A DNA stretch of 64,000 nt from Microvelia longipes (GCA_018340805.1 JACMZG010001908.1:34288294-34352293), one strand, 5' to 3'. Positions 43,057 through 59,700 are shown, counted from the first letter of the stretch. Program-made: numbers and translations. Notes: generated from the letters alone by a model not told the origin.

Positions 43057-43740
43057 TTAATCATGATATATCCTTTTTAAAAACATAGAAAAAAACTTTT
43101 TAAAGTATTATGTTTGACGTCTCGTCAAAAAGATTGTCCTACCAAGTTTTAAGTTTTATTGTTTATTTTTAATAATTCTCAAAACAACAGTCTTTACTAA
43201 AATGACAAGGAAAGGAATAAAGAAATTACATCAAAGTCAGGAGTCGTAAAAGATGACCCATACAGAACTTTCTTCTGTCTGTAAGTCCCTGGTCCAGTAA
43301 GGCGTCAGACAGGGTTAAATACGAGGTCCTGTTTCATAACTCTGAGAATCTAAAGGATTATTGTATCCTTTCTAGAAGGATCTATTGTGCTTCCGTCAAC
43401 TTTAGTTCAACTACCACAAGATCCTTAGACTAACGGAATGTAGATTAATCTTGAGATCTTCTTTTCAAATAAACATTTCTACATTTTTTGTTACAGAGTT
43501 TTGTTTGTTTAAAAATGTTTTTTCATAAACGCAAGAAAGTTATGTTTTGTGTAAGAAAAGTTTTCCTTTTAAAATTTCACTTTTTATCTTTTTTTTAAAC
43601 GTATCCTATTCATGTTTCGTTAAAAATTGCGTCGTATGATTTTTATTAGAAGGATTTTAATAAGCACGTTAGAAGTTGTAGGATGGGGGGGGGGAGGGAG
43701 TTCGTATTTTACTGTATCTAGTGTCCTTAAGAAGTTACTG

Positions 43741-43810
43741 ATTTTATGTTTATGTTATGTTTATGTTTATGTATGTTTATGTTTTATGTTTATGTTTATG
43801 TTATGTTTTT
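43741..43810. repeat. (TTTATG)n minisatellite
   Basis: Hexamer and pentamer units mixed over 70 bp. Confidence 0.9.
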
Positions 43811-43858
43811 CTTTAACTTATTATTCAAGTTGATAACACATGTAATGACCTTGAAAAG

Positions 43859-44128
43859 AATGAAATGAAACAGAGTCTCTTCACTAAGGATCTATAATTG
43901 ACACAGCCAGCTTTCAATCTTAGCAGATCATCAGTGCCTGCGAGCAGCGAAGAAATGTTTTTCTAGTGGTTTGTAGCTGTCTGTTTGCTACAAACTACTA
44001 GAAAAACTGTAACCGCTGTCTCCTGACTCTTTTCTTGGCTGCTCGCAGGCACCGATGATGATCTGTTAAGATTGAAAGCTAGCTATGTCAAATAAACATA
44101 ATTAGTGGAGACTCTGTTTTATTTCATT
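43859..44128. mobile_element. 270-bp foldback MITE
   Basis: The arms share 'aatgaaat.aaacagagtct', 'agctttcaatctta', 'cagatcatca' and 'gtgcctgcgagcagc'. A second, inner stem is 'ttctagtggtttgtagc' with 'gctacaaactactagaa'. Confidence 0.85.
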
Positions 44129-44169
44129 ACTTGAAACTCCACAACTCATTTTTCTCTTATTTGAAACGA

Positions 44170-44250
44170 ATGGGTTACTAGAGGGGACATAGCCTATCTT
44201 AATAAATTAGGAGGCCTGAAACATTGAATTGGTTATTATAAATCAATGAT
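44170..44250 (+). repeat. hAT-like MITE, one end only
   Basis: 'ttactagaggggacatagcc' (44174-44193) and 'ggaggcctgaaacattga' match the family. A TA tract replaces the rest. Confidence 0.65.
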
Positions 44251-44254
44251 CGTA

Positions 44255-44276
44255 TTATATATATATATATATTATA

Positions 44277-44358
<82 letters not shown>

Positions 44359-44365
44359 TCGTGTA

Positions 44366-44443
<78 letters not shown>
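44255..44443. repeat. (TA)n(TG)n microsatellite
   Basis: Nearly 190 bp of TA with one unique island, ending in a TG run. Confidence 0.95.
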
Positions 44444-44446
<3 letters not shown>

Positions 44447-45559
44447 CTACTATTCTATCTAATAAAACCCTAATTTTAGTAACTAATATGCCCTCTCCAC
44501 TTGCCAGTTTTGTCTTGCTGGGCTAAAATCTGGCAATCCTAGTATATGTATCTTATGTGCTATGTTCTAAAAGCTACACAGGGTAATGCAACTCATATAT
44601 AAAATACGTGATTCTAAATATGTTTACTTTTTTCAATTTTTTTATTTTTATAAAAGTTTTATTGTTGGTTTTTTATATATTTCTGTACTTTTTTAATAAT
44701 ATAAAGTGTAGGAGTAAAACTAGGTGTTCTCCGGTGAAAAAAGTTATGACTTACTAAAAACTATTATATTATAACCTAGAGGAAACTATAGAGGAACATT
44801 TTTATTTTTACTTTTTTTGTATAATCTATTATTTGATTTCCTGTAAGGAAGTTAACTACTGTTTATAGTTACGGTTCTTTTAACTTTCTTGGTTTTATCA
44901 AGTTACTATGTCAGACATGCTAACATCTATTTAACTAGACGGACAAGGTATATACGATGTATGTTTAATAACCATTCTTATGGGTTTTATTACATTGTAA
45001 TTAAACTATTTTGTGTAGCAATAAGGACTAAAACGTTAAATTCTGTGAAAATTGATTATACATATTTAATTCTATTAGTACTCTAAAGCTAGCATGAGAC
45101 AAGATAAAGAGGTAAATGAGACCATTAATAATTTGTTTTTTTATATACGTGATAATTAAATTTATATTATACGTTCAGTAATAGTTTTGATCAATTAACA
45201 GCCAGGCTAAGTCGAGGGAAGATATTTATACTCCTTGAAAGGGTAAGCATACACCAATAGAATTCTCTCCATTGCTGGGAAATGTCTTCTCAGATATGAT
45301 TTATAGAAACATAAAAAAACTAAGGGGTTCATTAACTGTTTAAAAATCACTAGCGGTGTTTTATGGTAATAGTTATTTGTGTTACGAGGCAGGAAAATAG
45401 AATATTTGACAAATATATCCGTGTACGAATACTGACTATTCTAAAATTTTGCCCCCGAGTCGAAGGTGAAGGTAGGCGACAGAAATTAACTGCAGAGGCG
45501 AAGTTGAGTAAGATAATTGGAGAATCGTAATAACACTGACACTCACACTTAGACACATT

Positions 45560-45805
45560 GGTTTTTTAAAAACCATAAGAGGTCTTAAAAGCATCTGAAA
45601 CGGACGATTCAGGTGGAATCTTGGTTTCGTATTTTTATTGCAAACACAATACTTTTCCATATACCTACGGTATTGACGAGGAAAGCTAAAAAATTGTCAT
45701 GCTACTTTATTTTAGTGCTTACCGCTTTTTTTACTGGTTTCGTCGGATGAATTATAGTAAGTAGCATGGAGTGTGGTCAGGTCTTGGTTAGGTGCAAGCA
45801 GAGGA
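45560..45805 (+). repeat. 5S-family tail and decayed 5S-like segment
   Basis: 'aggtcttaaaagcatctgaa' (45581-45600), a 'tacctacggtatt' block and 'gaggaaagctaaaaa' match the family tail. 'aagtagcatggagtgtggtc' (45759-45778) is the 5S-like part. Confidence 0.6.
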
Positions 45806-46359
45806 TTTAAACTCGCTATTCTTTGCTTTTGGGAATTCTTTTTAAAAAAATGAAGCTTATGAAATTGATTATTGAAGTAATAACTTACATATGAAATTAA
45901 AAATTTATTTATTTCTATATAGATCAGTATAATATGTCTGAAAATGTTCTTGAAATATATCCTCCAGAATGCATAATTCCTAATTAATACCTAAAAGTTT
46001 CATTGCTCAAATTGAGGGGCGTGGCTTGCTTCGCGTTGGTGAAAGAATCGTTTGATAGAGGTTTGGTTTTATTAGTGTGACAGACTACAATTCTTGCACC
46101 AATGAGAAAGAACTGAATGAATTATACAGTTTTTTAGATTTTTTCTCGACAAAGAAGGAAATATTTTTATTATATTGACAAGCTTTATATTTGCCCCTTT
46201 AAGTTCAGTTTAAGCTAATGATATGATGTCTGAGTCTACTGCGCTGGGGCCCCAGCTATGAAATGCTGGTTGATTTTAATTTAGTTAATAATTGTCGATG
46301 CAAAAAGTGCGAAGAATATATTTATAATTACTATTAATTTTTTTAATTAAATTATTTTA

Positions 46360-46550
46360 AATATCAATTAAATTAATGAAGATTTTAGTCCTTTTTATTA
46401 AAATTTATTGAAAATAAATTGTTGAAGAGCTTTCGCCCAGGGATCCTGAGCTTCTTCAGTTTATTTGTTGAAGGGCGAAAGCTCTTTATCATTTTATTTT
46501 CAATAAATTTTAATAAAAGGACTAAAGTCTTCATTAATTTAATTGATATT
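46360..46550. mobile_element. foldback MITE related to the 51.9-kb palindrome
   Basis: The arms share 'attaaattaatgaag', 'ttagtcctttt.ttaaaattt' and 'gaagagctttcgccc'. The central 'aggatcctgagcttcttcag' occurs on one side only, so the two arms are unequal. Confidence 0.85.
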
Positions 46551-49151
<2,601 letters not shown>

Positions 49152-49739
49152 CAAAATAGTTTCTTTTGTTGGTTCACAAATATCATATTTAGATCATTAG
49201 CTGCATAAATAACCTATTTTTGGTTTAATTTCTAATGCATATTATGTCAAATTTTTTTTTACAAAAAAATAATCATTTGCGTATTCTTCGCGAGAATTAT
49301 ATACTGAGCGACACTTATCTCATACTTATCCCCTGGGAGATAAGTATAATGCGATAGTGGGAGTAAGAACAAATGCGGAACCACTAACCTCCATTGACAA
49401 TTCTTCTACCTTACTGACACTATAAAAAGGCAAATCGAAAGTGAATTATTTTGGCACTATTCCAATTATCGAATTATCAGGACTTGATACTTCACTTAAT
49501 TGGCACTTGCTGTATTACTCGAAAATATTGATTCCTAAATTTTACTTTTACTTTTTTATTATTTCTTTGCTATAATGTACATGTTATAATCATATACAGT
49601 TATATAATACATTGTAATGGAACAAGTTTTAGTGATTACTTTCAAAACCATTAACCTATTAACACATAAGAGTTACTAGATTCAATATAATGTTAATAGT
49701 AAGGTCAATCTATATGAATAAGTGACAAATATATCCTTT

Positions 49740-50070
49740 GAAAAATAAGTATAGAAATCGGGTGCGGGGTATCGGATTTTTGCCTCGTTATATCGGCTTC
49801 GCTACGCTTATCCTCAATACTTCGAACCCGCTTTGCTCGTCTTCAGAATACGAAAAAAACAAATTTATATTGCTGTGCGTTTTGAGGCTCGCCTCGCTTG
49901 TCCTCTGACATTACACCATCTGTTTTATTCTTGGCGGTCATCACTACTTGGGAGGTCTTAAAAACACCTAAAACGGACAATTTAGGGGAAATAGCGGTTT
50001 TGAATTTATAGTACCAACACAAAACTTTTTCTATATACCTTCGGTATAAATGAGGAACAGTAAAAATGTT
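49740..50070 (-). repeat. 5S-family fragment lacking most of the body
   Basis: 'cggcttcgctacgcttatcc' and related GC-rich blocks run to 'ggcggtcatcactactt'. The sequence then jumps directly to the tail 'aggtcttaaaaacacctaaa' and 'ggtataaatgagga'. An internal deletion is inferred. Confidence 0.65.
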
Positions 50071-50579
50071 TTACTTTATTGTTTAAAGAATTAGTTGGCC
50101 TTTTATACAATACGTTCTTATAGTAAGTATTTCTTTAGAATGGATTCAAATTCTTCAATGTACATTCAGTAATGTAGTTTATCTTATGATAGCAAATAAT
50201 ATATCTTGTTTTGACTTACGTATGGTCAACGTTGGATTGACAAAAAATACTATATCTTTTCCTAATATTGAACAAAAACCAATTATTTATGAAATATCTG
50301 TTTATGATGTCATTAACTTACAATTATGACTCTGCAAAAATTACTAAGAATCGTGAAGTTATCAGATCAAATTGAAATTTTGTACACCTTTTCTATTATA
50401 TAAGGTTAATAAATGACGTTGTATAATGTGAAGTGTATAATGTGAAGACTAGTTTTTAGGAAGAAAAGGAGCACTCCCAAGGGAGAAAAAGTTTCCTTTT
50501 ATTGGGGTAGAGCCAATTATATAATTTTTTTTTGGAAGTGGTATACTCTAAATTTAAAAAGGGGACCTATCAATGTTTG

Positions 50580-50890
50580 TTACACATTCCCGGGGGCGGC
50601 ACTCCCCCCTTTGGAGTTTAATACATAAATCACTCGGCTTTGCCACGGGAGTTAAATGCTTTGGTTCTCTCTGCCTTCTCTTTAGGAACCAACTAACTGC
50701 TCAGGAAAATAATAGTTTTCTTTACCCCCTTGGTGCATAAATAACTATTATGGTTGCCGTTCTCTTCCTTTAAAAAGTCTAAACAGTTAGCTAATGAGAT
50801 TTACATGTGTAGGCTAAATAGTCGAGGAGGGAGGTGCCTAATTTGTACAGGCCCCCGGGCGCATAATCACCTAAAGTAGGCAACTACTAG
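50580..50890. repeat. possible GC-flanked element
   Basis: 'cccgggggc' near 50589 and 'gcccccgggcg' near 50863 are inverted around about 280 bp. The arms do not extend convincingly, so the element is uncertain. Confidence 0.3.
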
Positions 50891-51850
50891 TTAAATTCAA
50901 GTGATTTAGATACTTTGCTTAAGGAATATATAAGTACATATGCTATACTTCGTGCTTTGATAATTAAATATGAAACTTGAAGTGACTCAGAAAGAAGGAA
51001 TACTTCTTAAATAGTCTAGATGTGTTAAATTTACAATAAAAGTCTTAAAGAAATTAACCATAGTATCTTACGTTTAATTAGTTATATATAAAATTAGAAG
51101 GAGTAATAGTACACTTTATTATGCTTTAGTTTTTTATGGCACTTATAAGTTAATTGTGTAATTAAATATTACGCACTTTAAGTCGATTTAGTTCATCGAT
51201 TTCTTGACTTTCAAAGTAATACAAATTACTTTTAATTTTCTTGTCTCTAAGTAACCCAATTTTCAAAAATATTACAAAGCCATATATCTAATGCCGTAAC
51301 TAATGGTTATTTAACATTTGTAATAGAGCTGATAGTTTATACAGTTTTTACAGCTACCAAAAGATTTGAATTCAGGTGTTACGTATTTCATGATAATGTC
51401 CACTCTTTCAATTTTCTTTCTTATACTTATAAGTGAATATTGTTCCAGTCTTTTATAGTATATTGAGAGTTTAGTTTAATTTTCACATTTTGAACCCGGC
51501 AAAAGTATGACTAAATTCTCTTTAAGCTATGAATAGTTCTTAGAAATAGTTAAGAAAATTATTAAACTCGGGTTTATATTATTGAAAGATACGGATTAAG
51601 TATTGTAAGAACCAACTCCGAGAACAAGAACAATTCAGATTTAGAGAAGTATTCAAAAACATTGTTTGAAGGAATAAAATTATATGTAGTAATTTAACTC
51701 AAACTTAAGTAATGGTCTTAAATACTACCTTATACTTAATATAAATTAAGAACTGAATGAATCTAAAAATCACAAAATCTAACTCAAATGATAGCTCAAT
51801 TTGTCTGTCTATAAAATCTATCAGAAAAAATGCTGCAGTCACAGCATAAC
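50891..51850. other. AT-rich intergenic, nothing recognised
   Basis: No feature found. Confidence 0.5.
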
Positions 51851-51890
51851 ATAATAACTTTAGAGCTTTTTGGACTATTACAAATTTAAT

Positions 51891-52164
51891 ATCAATTAAA
51901 TTAATGAAGACTTTAGTCCTTATAAAAATTTATTGAAAATAAATTGTTGAAGAGCTTTCGCCCAGGGATCCTGAGCTTCTTCAGTTCTTAAAAAATAACA
52001 AAAATTGAAAAAGTTGGAAAATCATTTTCATCATTTTCCAACTTTTTCAATTTTTGTCATTTTTTAAGAACTGAAGAAGCTCAGGATCCCTGGGCGAAAG
52101 CTCTTCAACAATTTATTTTCAATAAATTTTTATAAGGACTAAAGTCTTCATTAATTTAATTGAT
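51891..52164. mobile_element. 274-bp near-perfect palindrome (foldback element)
   Basis: Arms of about 131 bp surround a centre of about 10 bases; I found only one mismatch. The left arm starts 'atcaattaaattaatgaaga', passes 'gaagagctttcgcccaggga' and 'agttcttaaaaaataac', and ends 'aaaaagttggaaaat'. It is a relative of 46360-46550. Confidence 0.92.
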
Positions 52165-52590
52165 AATAACATAATATAAGTGAGTTTAAAACAGTCATCT
52201 ATATTATTGGGAATATTCATTAGTAGAAGACATATTGTCGATGACATACATCCACATCCTTCTAGATTAGGTATAATAGACCTAAATTGACAAACTATTT
52301 AGGTCCTCTAAAACTAGTTGCCTAACTTGTAAGCCAAACGTACTGGAGAAACTAAAGTTGCATTGAAGCTATCAGAGTTAGATTAGAATTAAAGTTTACA
52401 CTTTTCTATATGTACCATTATTGCAATACTCTAGATTCATTCAATTGTTACTGTAATACATAGAAATTACCAACATCATACTTAATAATAGTTTTAGAGA
52501 GCTAATAGGTCTAGTGGACGCCTAACTTTGTCCTGGTGTAACTTTCTCGTATAGCATTGTTTTTCAAGGTCCCTTATCATTGTCACCTCT

Positions 52591-52706
<116 letters not shown>

Positions 52707-53029
52707 CTTTGCCGATACATATTAGGCTCGTCTTTCATGTATTAGATGAGAGACAGTAGACGTATGATATTTTACTGTTTTCAAATGCAACGCTGGACAA
52801 TGCAGTTTTTCTTATCTTTATAAACATTTGTTTACAAACTTGTTGGTACTTATATCATTTGATACAACCGAGTTTTGCAAAACATGAACAGTTGACACAA
52901 TAAACATCTCTCGCACAATTATATTGTATCAATTGTTAGTACTTGTTTAGAAGATCACTCCTGTACCGTACAATTGGAATTTACTTCTCTATCTATAATA
53001 CTTTTATATTATTGAAATATGTATTTTCC

Positions 53030-53130
53030 ATTTAATTCTATGTGTTGTGTTAATTGTGTGTTCTATGTGTTCTTTTCTGTGTGTTGTGTTAATTGTGTTT
53101 TCATTGTGTTATATTCTGTGTGTTGGAATT
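53030..53130. repeat. TGTGTTG-rich short tandem repeat
   Basis: 'tgtgttgtgttaattgtgt' recurs with variations two to three times. Confidence 0.7.
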
Positions 53131-53646
53131 TATTATTATGTAACCTTCTTCAGTTTGTTACTCCTCTTAACTTATTAAGTTGTTAACAGATTACCTAATG
53201 AATAAATTAAGTACCGTTATGTCACCCATTTAGTACCACATGTAATTTGTTTAGTCATACTCTATCTAATTTATTATATAGAATATACTTAATAAATCCT
53301 CTGTCAAATAACTGGGGTTTGGGATCACTATAAAGGTACCTAGTTATTTTTAAGTAACGTGTTAAGTTACAATGTACTGAAGTTATCGACTTACTTTTTC
53401 TTTGCTCCTTGTGATGTATGTGTAAAGCATATTAATACTAATAATAGAGCTGCTAGTATCCCCTGCAATCATAATAACAAAACAGAAATTAATACGGGGG
53501 AAACACTTTATTTATACAGTTTACAATATAAAGGAGAGCTATCCTTCATTGAAGCATACTTAATCTATCTTAAAGGAAATATACACGCGTTTTTTACGTT
53601 TTGTGGATAGTCTCTAGTGTTGTATTCGGATGTAAATTTGCAAAAT

Positions 53647-53803
<157 letters not shown>

Positions 53804-53939
53804 TTCACTTTGAACTGTAGGAAAGGTTTGATCGATACCGATATTGTCAAAAGTAATATCTAATATATCGTAATATATCTTTGAACTTTGCTCCTTCTCA
53901 GATAGTAAAATAAATATGCTTCATTTCCAGTGGTTGCCT

Positions 53940-54415
53940 ATCCACATCCTGTCCTCGCTCGAGGCAGCTAATCACTGTGAACCAACAAAAACCGTAGATA
54001 TCTATGCCATAGTACACTAAAACTTTGTATACAAGCTTATTATAATGACATAAATTCGTGTCCAATTTCAACGCAATTTAATAATTTTCCAATTTTTAGC
54101 ATTTTGAAAACGTCTAAATGTCATTCGATAAATATTAAACTAATGCTGATGAAATGTAGTAAATTAATAACACGCATGCTAAACTTAATCATATAAATTA
54201 TGATGTGGAAAACACAATTAGATCTGAAGGTTGATTTTGCACCAAGTCTCAACTTTTTGGCTTAAATACAGGCTTATTATGAAAACTTGCAGACAACTTG
54301 ATTAAATTCATAGGGCCTTAAAAACGCCTGAAACTCACGATTCTGGTTTTCGCAATTTTAGTTTAAACACGTCACTTTTCCTTAATACCTTCGTATAAAT
54401 GAGGCAAAGTAAAAA
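53940..54415 (-). repeat. 5S-family unit, decayed
   Basis: The degenerate reverse 5S-like part (53948-53982) is followed by 'ccaacaaaaaccgtagatat' and 'tgtccaatttcaacgcaatt'. Then come 'ctaatgctgat', 'gccttaaaaacgcctgaaac' and the tail 'tataaatgaggcaaagtaaa'. This copy shows the full order of body blocks. Confidence 0.7.
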
Positions 54416-55119
54416 ACTAGAACTAGAAGAACGATCGTTCTTAGCACTCCAGAGGATGACTGATGATGGCCGGATGCGGCAGAAAGTTAACTCTCTAATA
54501 AATCTATTAACATACTTTTTAGTGGAGAGACTATTTATTTATCTATTCTTGGATTACTCCACAGAGCAGTTATTTATAATAAATTACAAATGAATATACA
54601 GGATTTCATTTCTTCTCCTTATAAGGGTTGGTCTAGTACATCTTAAATCAGACTGTACTGATTTATACTAACATAAATCCTTTTTGGATATGTTGCCATT
54701 TATTTTTTAACAAATTATACTGATAGTAGTAGGACAAGTTTCCCTAAATTAGAGAACATTAAAAATTCCATTTATGTTATAAATAGGTAACATTTGGTAT
54801 TCATTCTTTTATGGTTGAATATTGTCTTATATTTCTCTGTATGGTTGATTTCAGTTGCAATGTTTATATATTGAATATATATTTAAGCTATGTTTATCCA
54901 CTTTAACCAAAGTCGTCTTTAGGAATGTGAACTATTGTCACTTAACAATTTTAATTTATGGGGATATTACTATTAGTAATTTATCACGCGAGCTTAGTTG
55001 AAAGTATTCTAAGCACAACAAAAATTTCAAGTTATTGGTTGCTATAAGTGTATTTATACTAGAAAGTTGAAACTTTGTGAAAAAATCAGTCTATTGCAGT
55101 AGTTATGCTGTTAGGAACA

Positions 55120-56230
55120 TATTTTTTTAATGACGTCATTAACCCGCAATTATACTTTACGAAATCATAAAACCGGAAAAATGATGTGATCAGATTATAA
55201 TATATATAATAATATTATAATCTATTATATTATAGCGCGCATATATAAGACTAACATATATGCCATGTTTCATCTCATTATCAGCATTAGTTCAATTTTT
55301 ATCGAATGATTTGTGTACGTTTTTTACAAAATTGTAAAAAATCAGGAAAAGATTCAGTTAAGTTAAATTTTAGTACAAGTCTATACCTTGACTTAATAAA
55401 TAAGTTCACTAAGATTCTTTTCAATACGACAAGAAAATCCATACTTTTTGTTGAATCATAAATGTTAAGTACCATTGAGTGTGGTCAGTGTTGTGGGTGA
55501 CCGCTGAGAATGAAATGGATGCATGTACTATCTGAGGACGAGCGAAGCGAGTCCGAAGACATGTTGCTGTATAAATTTGGCGATTTTGTATATTCTGAGG
55601 ACAAGCGAAGCGAGTCCGAGGTAGAGAGGATCAGCGTAGCGAATCCGATGTGATGAGGAAAAGTTCCGAGGTACCTCTGGGTACTTTTTTTAATGATAGA
55701 GCTTTTTTTTTAAATAGAGCGTGCCTCCACAAGTAATATATCTCTATGACACGCTTCGCTCGTCCTTAAACAGTAAATCCAGGCACTGACCTCGCTCAAT
55801 GCTGCTGAACATTTATGATCCAACAAAAACCGTAGATATACTTGCCATATTAAAAGGAAACTTTGTATTATTTATTACTATTGGATACACTTGTACCAAA
55901 TTTCCATCAATTAGATTATTTCGAATACCTACAATTACTTAAAAAAACACGAGCCATTCTATAACAATAAGCTCTCAGACTCTTTGCCGCTTCGCGGCCT
56001 TGGCGTCGAAGATGGTGCCCGCAGCTCTCTGTGGTCGCTTTGCGGCCACATGGTTGTTGTACTTCATCATTTCCTCATATTACTGATTTATATAAGTGGC
56101 AAACTGCTTCAATATAAGCGAATTTTCAAATGTACTGGTCAAAAAATACATTTGTTTACATTATGTCAATTAATGACATTGTTTTGTTTGACATTTATAT
56201 GTCAATCAATAAAACCAGAGGTAATACTGT
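55120..56230. mobile_element. long inverted-repeat element with 5S-like segments, copy A
   Basis: The left arm runs about 55120-55520 and the right arm about 55700-56230. Innermost are 5S-like segments in opposite orientation: 'attgagtgtggtcagtgttg' (sense, 55474-55493) and 'ggcactgacctcgctcaatg' (antisense, 55782-55801). Each is bordered by 'ttgttg.atcataaa.gtt' or its reverse. The centre holds two 'gagcgaagcgagtccga' blocks. The right arm extends through 'gccgcttcgcggccttgg'. Arm ends are approximate. Confidence 0.7.
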
Positions 56231-56269
56231 CAAATTCTCTGTTTTGTAAAATAATAAAAAACATGAGGC

Positions 56270-56490
56270 CTTTGTCCTTTCTATTTTCTCTCTCTCTTAG
56301 TCGCTTCGTGGCCCCGCAACTTTCTGTGGCTTATTTGCGGTTACATGATTGTTGTCCTATATCAGTTTGTCTTATAGTTTATATAAGTGCCATACTGCCA
56401 AAATTTAAGCGAATGATCAAATGTATTTGTTTATATTATGTTATATATGTCAGCAAATAAAACCAGAAATAATACTGATGATAAAAATTA
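56270..56490 (-). repeat. second, partial copy of the GC-rich arm
   Basis: 'cgcttcgtggcc', 'tatataagtgccatactgcc' (56391-56410) and 'cagcaaataaaaccaga.ataatactg' repeat the right arm of copy A about 290 bp earlier. Confidence 0.65.
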
Positions 56491-56599
56491 AATTCGTATA
56501 CTTGTTAACCGTACATGTTAACATGCTTAACCGTACGTGGTTAAGTCTCTTAACCGCGGCTAAGAGAGAGAGCTAAGAGAGAGGCCGAAGGCCTTATGT

Positions 56600-58600
56600 T
56601 TTTTATTATTTTACCAAACAGAGTAATTATCTAATTGGAGAATATACATTTATTAGATAATTTGTATAATTATAGTTACAAATAAACTTTTAATCGTTTA
56701 ATAACTTAACTAATAAAATTTAATTCTTTAGACTGAACTTTTTAACTTAAAAAAGTGTGTTTTTTAAAATGGAAAGTGGTGTAGAAGAAAAATATTTTTT
56801 TGTTATTATTTAATTGAACTCTAATAAAATTGAAGTTTATTACATTATTATAATAACACGTTACAGGTGAAGAAAGTTGTCAAACCTGATTTTGATTTAA
56901 AATTACGACAAAAATGAGGAAATACGGAAAAAAATATTGCATTTTTTCTTTTAATTCGATTTTGAAGAATTTTAATTATTTCAGCAATTTTATAACATCA
57001 AAACATTTGTTTTTTTTATTTTTATATGAGATATAATTGCTGCATAATTTTTTGCCTCCAGGAAATTTTAAATTGTATATGATTATGTTTAGTTTATCTT
57101 CGAATCTCTTTAATGATAATTTTTGGACATTCCTTGTTATTCTTAATATCATACAAATTTGTTTAGTTTTTAAGATAATCATTCATAAATGATCAAGTTT
57201 TTATAAAAGTAAACATATAAATTGATCCTAACTAAGGCTCGTATTCGATAAATTTTTCCTTACGTATTTCTTAAGAGACCTCTAAGGAGGCCTTAAGGTC
57301 CTTAAGAAAGCATTAAGGTCTCTTTAAGTATCCCTTGTGGAATAGGTAAGGAAATATTTTTTTAAGGCCCGAAAGACTATATATAAGGCAGTTTAAATTT
57401 TCTTGCTTAAAGTCTTATGTCCTCGTTTAAGTTGTAAACCGGCTGATCAAGTACTGATTCTGTAATCTAAAAAGAATTGAAAGAGGAGCATATTCAGCCC
57501 TAATTCTTAGGATAACCAAACCGCAATTACAAGTTTTGCGATGCTAATAATTATATTAGCATATAATTGAGAATATTGTGTAATATTCTCTTACACAATG
57601 AAACATGAACATGAACATTGATTTTCTAATAACTATAAAATTTAAGGTTAAAAAATATTTTATGTCGATTAAAGAATAAGAATGTATATTATATATTTCC
57701 AATGTTAATATCTAATATAGATATTTCTTTTAATAAAAATCTATGTTGTACTAAGACATTAGATTAAAAATTTCACCAACATCCTAAAGGAACAGGGTGC
57801 TAAGATTTTTTTGAGCCGGTTTTAATATTTACAATATAAAACAGAAAATAATATATAACTTTTAACTAAAATTTTCCTTATTCATAATTTTCCCATAAAA
57901 CGAACTCAAGATGCTTGAAAGCTTAAGTGTTTACAGTTGTTTCCTAGGTATGATGCCCATCATCAACGACTATTATCGAAGTAATACTGAACACAGTATT
58001 GCAGAGAGAATATACTAAAATTGTAATGATCTAAGTAATTCAATATTCAATCTTGCTAATAGAATGTTTACTCAAATTGAGACCACATAAAACCTGTAAC
58101 TATAAATGCAGGTCTGTTGTGGATAAACATTTTTCTACGAGTAAATTTAACAAGGATATTAAAATTTTATAAGAGTAAACATCCGAACAACTTTTTTAAA
58201 AAACTAACAAGAAAATTATATTATTTCGTGTAGAGTTAACATATCATTACATTATAAAATATTAAAATGATATAGGATATAAAATAAAGTGACACTTCCT
58301 CAAAAGAATGGAAATACCAAAAACCAGCTGATTTTAAAAGTGCAATTATTATTAATATCAGCTGTTTTATAGAAATGAAAAACTAGTTGGTTGATTTGAT
58401 CTTGATTTTATAATGAAGTCAGGATGTCTAAATAAATCGCTGCTTTCGTTTGTTTGAATGTAGTGTATAATTATGTCATATGAAAAAATATAATAAAACA
58501 TATATTTTAACCTCACTTGTAAAGGACTAAAACTCAGTTTTTGAGTTATTTTGGCTAAAGAATAAACTCTCTCTATATTTACTGCAAGTTAAAGAAGCAA
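56600..58600. other. AT-rich intergenic, nothing firm
   Basis: A weak fold of 'ccttacgtatt' with 'aataggtaagga' near 57240-57370 is the only structure. Confidence 0.45.
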
Positions 58601-58605
58601 TTTAA

Positions 58606-58655
58606 GAGTCAGCTACCGTAAATACTTAAGTATTGACAGTAGCTGATTCTTCTAT
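58606..58655. repeat. short hairpin
   Basis: 'aagagtcagctac' pairs with 'gtagctgattctt', with one G-T style mismatch. Confidence 0.6.
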
Positions 58656-58846
58656 TCTCTTGTTTTTTTATTTTTTAAAAAAAATAACAAAGTGGATATT
58701 TTTTTCTTACTCAGTTTACCGGTTTTTCATAAACTATTTTGGGAGAATCAAATTTCCCTCATACAGTAATACAAACATTAATTTTAACTTAAAGTTCCTT
58801 TAAGTTATTGGAGTTTCTATTTAACTTATTTATATGTAAATATATA

Positions 58847-58851
58847 AGTAT

Positions 58852-58912
<61 letters not shown>

Positions 58913-58932
58913 TGTGTGTGAATGTGTGTGTT
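58847..58932. repeat. (TA)n(TG)n microsatellite
   Basis: TA run ending in TGTGTG. Confidence 0.95.
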
Positions 58933-59625
58933 ATACATATAAATAAGTTAATAAATATGGCGGTTATGTTTTTATCAATAAGTCTTAAGGTACGATTGTT
59001 AATTAACTGAAATGGGCTAAAAGTGCTCACGTCCAATAATGTCCCAATAATTCACTTATTTTGTTGCTCTTACACTAATGTTATGCTTCGTTTATGAAAT
59101 TAAGCAGTGTAAATTAATGCTCATATTTTAATTGGCATGCATGACGTCTATTTCGCCCAGTATACGTCGATATCAATATCCCCGAGAAAATTAAAAATGA
59201 CACTGGATAAGATTTAAAGAATATCAACTAAAAACTAGTTCTATTTGATAATGCGTGCTTCAAATATTGTGTCTTAAATCACTATGAAAAGCAGCGCGTG
59301 CATTAGAGCAGTAAATTGCTAATTATAATAACACACTGATGCAAATAACAGATAAAGAAAGATTCATGTGTAGATAAATGTATTCTAACAAATGTATATG
59401 AAGATTAAACATGTTATTAAACTCATTTATCTTTGGTATTTCAAGCCTTACATCTTAATTTGTGATCAAATGTAGCGGAAATTTAATGGGCCTGTAATTA
59501 TCACGTCGTTAATTTAGAAACATTACCGATTTAATCTGTCGTATTTTATTTATGTAAATCTCATGGATTATCTCTGAACTATTTTATTTTAAAAGTATAT
59601 TCTAATAGTCGTCGGAACAAGAGAT

Positions 59626-59700
59626 ACCATATCATTTCTAGTGTCTTGTATTTAACAAATGCTCAAATTGTTAAATACAAGACAGTAGAAATAATATGGT
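59626..59700. repeat. 33-bp-arm hairpin
   Basis: 'accatatcatttctagtgtc' plus 'ttgtatttaacaa' pairs with its near-exact complement around a 9-base loop. Confidence 0.8.
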
